A stretch of 14,340 bases of DNA from Myxococcota bacterium. Its GTDB lineage: Bacteria; Myxococcota_A; Polyangia; HGW-17; JAJRWW01. Location of the stretch: assembly GCA_024276595.1 (NCBI GenBank), contig JAJRWW010000595.1, forward strand, positions 1 through 14,340. The letters run 5' to 3'. Positions 8,232-14,340 of the stretch are shown here, one piece after another (positions within the stretch are counted from its first letter, which is position 1; every line of letters begins with the position of its first letter). Both the position numbers and the translations under genes were made by a program. The notes under the pieces are model-generated. The model saw only the letters and a program-made list of their open reading frames with translations. It was not told the origin of the DNA and did not search any database.

Positions 8232-9502
8232 CGCTCACCTCGTTGCCTCGCCGCTCGCCGGATGGCCACGACCTCCTCGTAGTCCTCTTGGAAGACACCC
8301 TCGGGCCAGTTGCTCACATCGCCGCTTTTGTTGATCTCCACCTTCTGAACGCTCACGCTGCCCGCTTCGTCGTCTAGGCCGACCCAGTAGATCGCCATAT
8401 CGTCTGGGTTGAGCGTACCCTCGGCTACCTTGCGGCGGATCCGGAGCATCAGCACCTCCGAGTGCGTCTCAACGATAATGGGGCGAACATGACCGGGCCG
8501 GCGCGCGACAATCAGATCGGCGATGGCAGTGTGCGCTCGCGGATGCAGCTCCGCCTCCGGGTGCTCCAGGATGTCTACGCCTGGCCCCGCTTCCTTGGCA
8601 GTGATGCACTGGATCACCACCGGCAGCACCTGTGACAGCCCCTGGCCAACCTGCGCAATGGAGACCGGCGTTCGCCCAGGTGCCTGAACGACCTCAATGA
8701 TCGACGTGTCCACCTGCTGCCTGACGTCGAGCTTGACGCCAAAGGTCGTCGAGAACCAGCCTTGAGCTTCCCGAAGCAGGTCGTCCGAAGCAGCCAGCAT
8801 AAAGGGGGCCTCGTGCCCGGAGAGGCCCAACGCTTTCGGTGTCGAGGACGGTGTTCGGAACCGCGAAGTGACGCGGTCGCGAGGAGACTGCAGGTAGCGC
8901 AGTCCATTGGCCCAGCTCGAGATCGCGGCGAGAGCGTCCTTGGCCCACAGGTGCTCGGGAGCCTCCATCTGCAGCTCGTCGGAGTGCGGGATGAGGCCGG
9001 CCCAGGCGACCTCTCCTCCTAGCTCCACGGCGGCGCCCCTCATGGTGATGGTGATCCGGTGCCTGCTCGAGTCCAGGCGTGGACGCTCGATATCGATCTG
9101 GCGTCCACCTGTGAGGGTGAGGCCCCACCGCGTGATGACCTGCCGCGTCTCCTCACCAGGGCTCACGACGTTCTGAACGACAACGGCCAACGCAATCCCC
9201 TCACGCAAGGCCCGGAAGTCGGCCTCGAGCCGGATGCTTCCATGCACGGACCTGCCAGCTATTAGCTCCTCGAAGCTGTCCCCGTGCATGAGCCCGCAGG
9301 ACGCCAACGGTAGAGGGGGCGTCTTCGCGGAGACATCCCTCTTCTGCAAGCCCCCTGCCAGCAACGGCACGGCCCGCGCCAGGGCGCTCTTCCCAGCGTT
9401 GTTGGCACCCACGAGGATGGTCAGGGGCCGGATCTCGATCTCGCAAGGTAGCTGGAACGCCTTGTAGCGCTCCATGAGAAGTCGCGAGAAGTGCAGAGTC
9501 AT
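8228..9502 (-). CDS. AAA/ABC-type ATPase with DUF3696-like C-terminus, 424 aa (OLD/RecF-like)
   Basis: This is an SMC/ABC-like ATPase of the OLD group. Walker A is GANNAGKSA at residues 32-40, the ABC signature is VGQGLSQ at 285-291, Walker B is ILEHPEAELHP at 311-321 and the H-loop is ETHSE at 345-349. DVSNWPEGVFQEDYEE (395-410) resembles the short DUF3696 tail. Such ATPases dimerise on nucleotide binding and control a nuclease partner in defence systems such as Gabija and Septu. No nuclease domain is fused here; the TOPRIM protein directly downstream is the likely partner. The ATG at 9502 follows an AGAGAGGA about 8 nt upstream; a second ATG nine codons later (MERYKAF) is possible but less well placed. 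It heads the three-gene unit and has a 70-nt leader containing an inverted repeat. Confidence 0.9.
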   Translation of the reverse strand: MTLHFSRLLMERYKAFQLPCEIEIRPLTILVGANNAGKSALARAVPLLAGGLQKRDVSAKTPPLPLASCGLMHGDSFEELIAGRSVHGSIRLEADFRALREGIALAVVVQNVVSPGEETRQVITRWGLTLTGGRQIDIERPRLDSSRHRITITMRGAAVELGGEVAWAGLIPHSDELQMEAPEHLWAKDALAAISSWANGLRYLQSPRDRVTSRFRTPSSTPKALGLSGHEAPFMLAASDDLLREAQGWFSTTFGVKLDVRQQVDTSIIEVVQAPGRTPVSIAQVGQGLSQVLPVVIQCITAKEAGPGVDILEHPEAELHPRAHTAIADLIVARRPGHVRPIIVETHSEVLMLRIRRKVAEGTLNPDDMAIYWVGLDDEAGSVSVQKVEINKSGDVSNWPEGVFQEDYEEVVAIRRAARQRGER

Positions 9503-9534
9503 GTTCTTGTTCCTCTCTCCAGGCTACCCAGGAT

Positions 9535-9555
9535 ATATCGACAGTCATCCGATAT
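9535..9555. promoter_or_regulatory. Inverted repeat in the leader of the ATPase-TOPRIM-DUF262 unit
   Basis: ATATCG and CGATAT form perfect 6-bp arms around a 9-nt centre, 33 nt before the ATPase start, in an A/T-rich patch within very GC-rich DNA. The spacing suits a dimeric repressor site or part of a promoter (TATATC could act as a -10 box). No matching regulator gene is in the window, so the role is inferred. Confidence 0.35.
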
Positions 9556-9572
9556 CCCAGGTGTTTTGCTCA

Positions 9573-9926
9573 TCATCTTCCGGCCATCCTCTCAGCGAAG
9601 TGGGCCCAGACCTGGGCGTAGTCGCGCTCGCGGTTGCAGCGGATCCAGGGGGCCTGGCACTCCATGGTCTTCTCGTGGGGGCCGCCGGGCAGGGTGTCGT
9701 CCTGGACTACCTGGGTCACGGTGCCCTCGGTCATTCCCCGGACGTCCTCCCAGTAGGGGCCGTAGGGGTAGGGCTTGAAGGGCTTGGATGGCTTTCTGGG
9801 GACGCCGACGCCCACGAGGCCGCGGCTGCTCGTGAAGACAATGCGGCCCCGGGCGTCGTACCAGGTGTCCTTTCCGTAGCCGCGCAGCACAGGGAGCTGG
9901 ACGCGGTATTGGTTCGGTCTGACCAT
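9573..9926 (-). pseudogene. Truncated duplicate of the methylase-like protein C-terminus, 117 codons
   Basis: From residue 7 (YRVQLPVLRG) onward, this open frame is almost the same as the end of the gene at 13705, including the segments DTWYDARGRIVFT, GPYWEDVRG, DDTLPGGPHEK and APWIRCNRERDYAQVWAHF. Its first six residues (MVRPNQ) and its last few differ, so the homology begins and ends abruptly. It has a 3-residue insertion (SKPFKPYPYGPYW against SRQYPDGPYW). About 9 of 13 base differences outside the indel change the amino acid by my hand count, which suggests weak purifying selection on at least one copy. It starts 4 nt after the DprA-like gene's stop, so it may still be translated. As a fragment without a catalytic domain it is most likely a recombination relic. 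Confidence 0.75.
9596..9908. repeat. Direct repeat copy 1 (methylase tail), 313 bp
   Basis: It matches 13731-14034 in the same orientation, with about 13 mismatches plus one 9-bp indel region. The first 62 bp are identical. The pair bracket the DprA-like and RecQ-PRTase genes, so recombination between them would delete or circularise roughly 4.1 kb. Confidence 0.9.
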
Positions 9927-9930
9927 TGCC

Positions 9931-11502
9931 CTACAGGTTTAGTGACTGCTGTCTCGGTGAATGCTCTGTGCTGCTGCCCTGACCCTCCTCATCATCTGTC
10001 TCTTTCTCCGGAGCCCCCTCCGGAGATTGGGCAAGCCATTTTTTTAGCTGGCGGCTCGTGAGCCTGAGCTCTCTGGCCAGCGTGGGGATCACGCGCTGGC
10101 CGCTGACAAGTGCCTGGAGATGCTCATCCCGCAGAGCACAGACTACCTGTTCCCCGAGGGAGTCGGCGGGCTGGGGGGTGGTCACGAGCGCTCCCTCGTG
10201 GGTAACCCGGTACCTCACCGGCTTGGTCTGCTTCTCGACCCAGCCTCTGTGCATCGCCATCTTCATCCAGGTGCGCACCTGTCCTGGCCCAAGGCCAAGC
10301 TCGCCCGCGATGACGCGCTCCCTCTTGGCCTCCGGCCCCAGGCGACGCATGTGACCCCAAAAAAGCAGTAGCAGCGCTTCGGCTGGGCGCCCACGCAGAA
10401 GCTCGCTGAACCGCTCTGGCGGCATGGCGTGGGCCACCGGCGTACCTGGTTCATCCACGGCTGTCGGCTTTCCGTACTGGAGACTCGGCTCTCGGGCGAG
10501 ATCCATGGATGCCTGCTTCTGCCGAGCCGGTAGGGAAGGCGACCCCGTCCCCGCCTGTCCCTGCTCTTGTAGCCAGGATCTCAGGTCGGACACGCCGTCG
10601 AGCAGGCGCGCTGAGATGGGTCGAGCGTTCATGGCCAGCAGCTCGCGGTTGCCCCTGGGGCCGTCAACGCGCTCATGCACCAGCAGCGGCACCCAACCGT
10701 TTCTCAAGTTCTCTGTGGCACCCGCCCAGGTTCCACCCCTTCCCGCAGTGGCGGCAACGGCGACCGCGTGGTCGGCCAGGGTGTAGATGTACTTGTTGCG
10801 CCCCATGGCGTTGCCTACCTGGAACCGAGCGGCCGGAAACACTGCGCTGCAAAGCACCAGCCGACCGTCGCGAACATGGCTGCGCCAGGTGCGCGACAGC
10901 GCGGCGCGTTGTAGATCTGCCGCCAAGACCCCCACCGCTGTTCCGCCCTCCTCAAGGGCTGCCGTCATGGACGCGGAGTCCACGCCCCGCGCGCCCCCGG
11001 AGACCACCTGGATTCCCTGCTTGGCACATCGTCTGCCGAGCTCCTGGGTGAACGCGATCCCAATCGGGTCGGCGTCTAGCGAGCCAACAATGGCCAGGCC
11101 TCCCAGCTCGAGCAGGCTCTCGTCACCGATCCCGAAAAGCAGCGCGGGGGCCTTCATCCCGAGCCTCCGTTTCAGCCGGGATGGGTAGCAGTCGTCAGCT
11201 CGCCCGATCACCCAGATCCCCTGGTTGGACCAGGACTCATATGCCAGCGCCAGGATGCCACCTCTGCCCAGCAGCTCGGCGAAGCGCTGTCGATCCCCCA
11301 CCGACGATGGGATCTCTCCAAGGATGTTGGCCGACGTGTCCGCGACCAGGTCCGCCGGCCGGTACCCGTGGTCTGCGAGCCAGAGGGCCAGCTTGTTGTA
11401 GTCCCGCAGGGTGAGCGGTCGCGCACTGACTGCAGGACCACCAAAAACGCCACACAGCAGCAGGATCGCTTCAGTGTCCGGGCTGAGCTGCCACCGCGCC
11501 AT
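9931..11502 (-). CDS. DprA/Smf-like protein, 523 aa (ShosA-like antitoxin candidate)
   Basis: The core is a DprA-type Rossmann fold. DDCYPSRLKRRLG (103-115) and APALLFGIG (118-126) lead into LAIVGS (136-141), VVSGGARGVDSASMTAALEE (166-185), GNAMGRNKYIYTLAD (230-244) and AATAGRGGTWAGATENLRN (250-268). DprA binds single-stranded DNA and loads RecA, but long DprA homologues also occur in defence loci, notably as the ShosA antitoxin beside a PRTase toxin. The C-terminal 150 residues hold two helix-turn-helix-like segments (near 375-435 and 455-492) and an acidic, low-complexity end. I chose the ATG at 11502 because GGAGAGAG lies 5-7 nt upstream; a GTG at 11529 is possible. It starts 36 nt after the RecQ-PRTase gene, so the two are probably co-transcribed. 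The pairing suggests a defence or toxin-control role over natural transformation. Confidence 0.85.
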   Translation of the reverse strand: MARWQLSPDTEAILLLCGVFGGPAVSARPLTLRDYNKLALWLADHGYRPADLVADTSANILGEIPSSVGDRQRFAELLGRGGILALAYESWSNQGIWVIGRADDCYPSRLKRRLGMKAPALLFGIGDESLLELGGLAIVGSLDADPIGIAFTQELGRRCAKQGIQVVSGGARGVDSASMTAALEEGGTAVGVLAADLQRAALSRTWRSHVRDGRLVLCSAVFPAARFQVGNAMGRNKYIYTLADHAVAVAATAGRGGTWAGATENLRNGWVPLLVHERVDGPRGNRELLAMNARPISARLLDGVSDLRSWLQEQGQAGTGSPSLPARQKQASMDLAREPSLQYGKPTAVDEPGTPVAHAMPPERFSELLRGRPAEALLLLFWGHMRRLGPEAKRERVIAGELGLGPGQVRTWMKMAMHRGWVEKQTKPVRYRVTHEGALVTTPQPADSLGEQVVCALRDEHLQALVSGQRVIPTLARELRLTSRQLKKWLAQSPEGAPEKETDDEEGQGSSTEHSPRQQSLNL

Positions 11503-11538
11503 GTCAGCTCTCTCCAGATGGTGCCGCACAGATCGACA

Positions 11539-13638
11539 TCATAAATCGCCTCCTCCTTGCCAGCTTGTCGCGAGCGCCAGGGGATAGACAGCCCTGCAGC
11601 CTGCCTGCTGGAGCAGCGCCGCGGTGACCATGAAGGTCCAGCGGGAGTCTACCATGTCGTCCACAAGGAGCACCGGCTCGTAGCTTACCATGTTGGGTCT
11701 TACCGCAAAGACCCCGTCCAGGTTGTGAGCCTGGTGCCAGTAGTTTTGCATCGATTTTTGCGGCTTGTTGCTGATCTCCCTGCGAAAAACAGGGACGAAA
11801 TCGAGTCCCAAGGCATCGGCTAGCGCCTCTGCGAAGCGCGGTACCAGGTCCGGAGCGCTCGATGAGGGCACGCAGGTGACCCATTCTGGCTCGGGCCGAG
11901 GCCTCCAGCGCTGGGACACGAGCTCCACCGCTGCCTCGACCAGCTCCGGACCAAAGCGGCCCTCCTCGTACTTCCCTCGGCGAACAAGCTCTCCCAAGCG
12001 TCCCTCTCCGTATTGGCAGAGCGCACGACCAACCATGAAAGGGTCTGCGTCCCTGACTGTGCCCTCCCAACCGTAGTTGGGGAATGCACCCTTGGGCCAT
12101 TGGGTACGCGGTTTGATCATGTGCTGCTGCTGCTCGACATGACGCCTTGCTTGTACCTGCAGCGCCCTACGGAAGCCCGATGGAAAGTACGGCGCTCCCC
12201 TGCAGCTCGCGCACCGCCCACAGGGCTTGGCCTCGGGGTCGTCTAGCTCTCGCGTGAGAAACTCCATCAGGCAGCCTTGGTGCCGCGAGTACTCGTCCAT
12301 GCGGTCGAGCTCTCTCCGACGTGTCTGCGTGATGGCATGGACTCGCACCTGGTCGTGGGTAAAGGGCACGGCTGTGGCATGCCAGAAATCGCCGCGGCGT
12401 ACCACTGGCGCGGGGCTCTCCACCGAAAGCTGGTGCAGCACCTTCTCTATTCGCCTGAGCGGCAGGTTGATCTGGCTGCAGATCTGATACTTGTTCAACC
12501 CATTGTCCGCGTCGTCGAGCGCGCCGAGCACTTCGTGTATGTCGGCTGTCGATGGAAACGCCGATCGAATGAAGTAGTCGTGGATCTGGTCATCTTCTGG
12601 CCCGTAGAGCATGATCCCGAAGGCATCTGGCAAGGCGCGGCCTGCGCGTCCCACCTGCTGATAGTAGTGCACTACCGAGCCGGGGCGCTGAAAGTGCACC
12701 ACGAACCCCAGGTCGGGCTTGTCAAAGCCCATGGACAGCGCCGTGGTGGCAACCACCGCCTTGAGGCGGTTGTCCATGAGCGACGACTCCAGGGCCTTCT
12801 TCTTTTCTGCGGCCACGCTAGCGTGGTAGTAGTCCACGTGGAGCCGTGTCTCCTGCCGCAAGTACCTGGCAACCTGCTCCGCGTCCCGCCTGGTCAAGAC
12901 ATAGATGATGCCGGTCCCCTCCAGGCGTGGGAGCGTGTCCGCCAGCCAGGCCAGCCGTCTCGGTCGGCCGTGGATCTCCAGGTTTTGCAGGCGCAAGCTC
13001 GACCTGACCAGCGGACCGCGCACCACCTTGAGATCCCCGAACTGCTCCTGTACATCACGCACCACGCGCTCGTTGGCCGTGGCGGTGGTGGCCAGCACCG
13101 GGACGCTCCGCGGGAGTACCTTGAGGATCCCAAGGATCCTCCGGTAGTCCGGTCGGAAGTCGTGTCCCCAGTCCGAGATACAGTGCGCCTCATCCACCAC
13201 GAAGAGGCCCACCTTGCCAGCCACTGGCAGGAGATATCTTTCTCGGAAATCACTGTTGGCCAGCCGCTCCGGTGAGATGAGCAGCACATCGATCTGGCCT
13301 CGCGCCAGGCGATCTCGTACCCCGCCCCACTGCTTGCGGTTCTCCGTGTTGACGGTCTCGGCGCGAAGCCCAAGCCGGCGAGCGGCCCCTAGCTGGTTTC
13401 TCATCAGCGACAGCAGAGGCGAGATCAGCAGCGTCGGTCCCCTCCCAAGGTCCCGCAGCAGCCTTGTGGCCAGGAAGTAGACCATGCTTTTCCCCCACCC
13501 CGTCGCCTGCACCACGAGCAGGCGCTCGGAGCGCTCCACCACCGCGGCGATGGCCTCCCACTGCCCGGGACGAAATCGGGCGTCGGATGCATCGATCAGC
13601 TTGCGAAGCAGCCCCTCTCCCCGGGCCCTACTCGTCAT
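11539..13638 (-). CDS. RecQ-family DNA helicase fused to a C-terminal phosphoribosyltransferase domain, 699 aa
   Basis: Residues 1-360 are a RecQ motor: FRPGQWEAI at 22-30, motif I ATGWGKS at 45-51, LISPLLSLMRNQ near 71-82, motif II DEAH at 149-152 followed by the RecQ-typical CISDWGHDFRPDYR, LATTATA at 182-188, TTALSMGFDKPDL near 298-310, and motif VI QVGRAGR at 328-334. A zinc-binding site follows (C456, then CGRCASC with C473, C476, C479). From about 580 the protein has a type I PRTase fold with the PRPP-binding strand PVLLVDDMVDSRWTFM at 655-670. RecQ unwinds DNA 3' to 5'; a PRTase would use PRPP to modify or consume nucleotides. The downstream DprA-like gene makes a ShosTA-like system plausible, with this protein as an effector that may be recruited to DNA. 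The ATG at 13638 has AGGAGAG about 6 nt upstream. Housekeeping RecQ instead ends in RQC/HRDC domains, not a PRTase. Confidence 0.9.
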   Translation of the reverse strand: MTSRARGEGLLRKLIDASDARFRPGQWEAIAAVVERSERLLVVQATGWGKSMVYFLATRLLRDLGRGPTLLISPLLSLMRNQLGAARRLGLRAETVNTENRKQWGGVRDRLARGQIDVLLISPERLANSDFRERYLLPVAGKVGLFVVDEAHCISDWGHDFRPDYRRILGILKVLPRSVPVLATTATANERVVRDVQEQFGDLKVVRGPLVRSSLRLQNLEIHGRPRRLAWLADTLPRLEGTGIIYVLTRRDAEQVARYLRQETRLHVDYYHASVAAEKKKALESSLMDNRLKAVVATTALSMGFDKPDLGFVVHFQRPGSVVHYYQQVGRAGRALPDAFGIMLYGPEDDQIHDYFIRSAFPSTADIHEVLGALDDADNGLNKYQICSQINLPLRRIEKVLHQLSVESPAPVVRRGDFWHATAVPFTHDQVRVHAITQTRRRELDRMDEYSRHQGCLMEFLTRELDDPEAKPCGRCASCRGAPYFPSGFRRALQVQARRHVEQQQHMIKPRTQWPKGAFPNYGWEGTVRDADPFMVGRALCQYGEGRLGELVRRGKYEEGRFGPELVEAAVELVSQRWRPRPEPEWVTCVPSSSAPDLVPRFAEALADALGLDFVPVFRREISNKPQKSMQNYWHQAHNLDGVFAVRPNMVSYEPVLLVDDMVDSRWTFMVTAALLQQAGCRAVYPLALATSWQGGGDL

Positions 13639-13669
13639 GCTCTCTCCTGTCCATACCTCGCTTTGGCAG

Positions 13670-13702
13670 GACCAGGCTCACGCAGTGCGGTTTCGCCTGG
13701 TC
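13670..13702 (-). promoter_or_regulatory. Hairpin between the methylase-like gene and the RecQ-PRTase gene
   Basis: Perfect 8-bp arms (GACCAGGC and GCCTGGTC) enclose a 17-nt loop that itself holds a CGC-ACT-GCG mini-stem. It lies in the 66-nt gap, just after the upstream stop codon. No T-run follows on the minus strand, so it is not a classic intrinsic terminator; it could be an operator, an attenuator or an mRNA-processing site. Confidence 0.45.
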
Positions 13703-13704
13703 AG

Positions 13705-14340
13705 TCACCTGGCCCTCCCGAAGCGGTGCTCGAAGTGGGCCCAGACCTGGGCGTAGTCGCGCTCGCGGTTGCAGCGGATCCAGGGGGCCTGGTACTCGAT
13801 GGTCTTCTCGTGGGGGCCGCCGGGCAGGGTGTCGTCCTGGACTACCTGGGTCACGGTGCCCTCGGTCACGCCCCGGACGTCCTCCCAGTAGGGGCCATCG
13901 GGGTACTGCCTGGAGGGCTTTCTGGGGAGGCCCACGCCCACGAGGCCGCGGCTGTTAGTGAAGACGATGCGGCCCCGGGCGTCGTACCAGGTGTCCTTTT
14001 CGTAGCCGCGCAGCACAGGGAACTGGACGCGGTAGATGGTCTGGAGCTGGCCCAGGGTCATGCCGAGGGCCATGGCCACCAGCACGTCGATCTCCACCAG
14101 GGCCTGGCGGCGGGCGTAGTCGAGGCGGAGGGCGCTGTGGCGGGTCCAGGCCGGACCCAGGGAGGCAAAGAAGCCCGGGTCGAGGCGGGGGTCGTCTGGC
14201 CTGGCCCAGCCGTCGCTCCTCCAGGGCTCGTCGTAGCAGAGCCGCCACAGGTCCGCGTAGTGGGTGGTGAGGCAGGTCAGGGCGCAGGCCCGGAGCCGCA
14301 GCTCCTGCTCGAAGTCGAGGACGATGGGCAGGCGGCGGGC
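13705..14340 (-). CDS. C-terminal end of a large protein, probably an Eco57I-like DNA methyltransferase, partial at the right edge
   Basis: The frame is open from the window edge to a stop at 13705, about 211 residues. It includes HSALRLDYARRQALVEID, then VAMALGMTLGQLQTIYRVQF, PVLRGYEKDTWYDARGRIVF and a final DYAQVWAHFEHRFG. This kind of tail, as I remember it, ends large SAM-dependent adenine methyltransferases or type IIG-like proteins near DUF1998 helicases. No catalytic motif (such as NPPY) falls inside the window, so the assignment is tentative. An internal ATG at 14097 is not the real start, because coding continues upstream of it. Codon use is extremely G/C-biased, more so than the RecQ, TOPRIM and DUF262 genes. 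The last 304 bp are duplicated at 9596-9908. Confidence 0.55.
   Translation of the reverse strand, partial: ARRLPIVLDFEQELRLRACALTCLTTHYADLWRLCYDEPWRSDGWARPDDPRLDPGFFASLGPAWTRHSALRLDYARRQALVEIDVLVAMALGMTLGQLQTIYRVQFPVLRGYEKDTWYDARGRIVFTNSRGLVGVGLPRKPSRQYPDGPYWEDVRGVTEGTVTQVVQDDTLPGGPHEKTIEYQAPWIRCNRERDYAQVWAHFEHRFGRAR
13731..14034. repeat. Direct repeat copy 2 (methylase tail), 304 bp
   Basis: This is the partner of the copy at 9596-9908 and probably the parental one, because the reading frame continues through it from a longer gene. The identity ends sharply at about 14034, inside the coding sequence, and at 13731, about 25 bp before the stop. Confidence 0.9.

Noticed and set aside
9931..11502. 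Housekeeping competence gene dprA
   Set aside because: The protein has unusual C-terminal additions and sits directly after a RecQ-PRTase gene among defence genes, not in a topA/dprA-type setting.

Overview
The window looks like part of a phage-defence island in a high-GC bacterium, most likely a myxobacterium or a relative. This rests on the strong G/C bias at third codon positions, the Arg/Ala/Gly-rich proteins and the family mix, not on any phylogenetic marker. Every gene I can support is on the minus strand, so the region reads from the right end to the left. I see no tRNA, rRNA, CRISPR array, integrase or transposase.

Layout in transcription order: (1) 14340-13705, the C-terminal end of a large protein that I tentatively assign to Eco57I-like DNA methyltransferases. 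(2) 13638-11539, a RecQ-family helicase fused to a C-terminal phosphoribosyltransferase (PRTase) domain. (3) 11502-9931, a DprA/Smf-like Rossmann protein with winged-helix-like C-terminal segments. (4) 9926-9573, a second, truncated copy of the end of gene 1, so that a direct repeat of about 300 bp flanks the RecQ-PRTase/DprA pair. (5) 9502-5617, a tightly packed three-gene unit: a DUF3696-type AAA ATPase, a TOPRIM-fold protein and a DUF262 protein, with a 4-nt overlap at the first junction and a 5-nt gap at the second. (6) 5599-5402, a possible 65-residue polybasic protein whose stop overlaps the next start. (7) 5405 to beyond the left edge, a very large DEAD/DEAH-box helicase with zinc clusters and a DUF1998-like C-terminus, broken by one in-frame TAG at 4118-4116.

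Interpretation: the methylase-like gene and the DUF1998 helicase may be the backbone of a DISARM- or Druantia-like locus, with two accessory modules between them. The RecQ-PRTase/DprA pair resembles the ShosTA toxin-antitoxin defence system (PRTase toxin, DprA-like antitoxin) with the PRTase fused to a helicase. The ATPase and TOPRIM proteins together look like a split OLD/Gabija-type nuclease, joined here to a DUF262 effector or sensor. The duplicated methylase tail suggests the RecQ/DprA module arrived, or could leave, by homologous recombination. The nonsense codon in the large helicase means that component may be inactive, or made as two polypeptides, in this strain.
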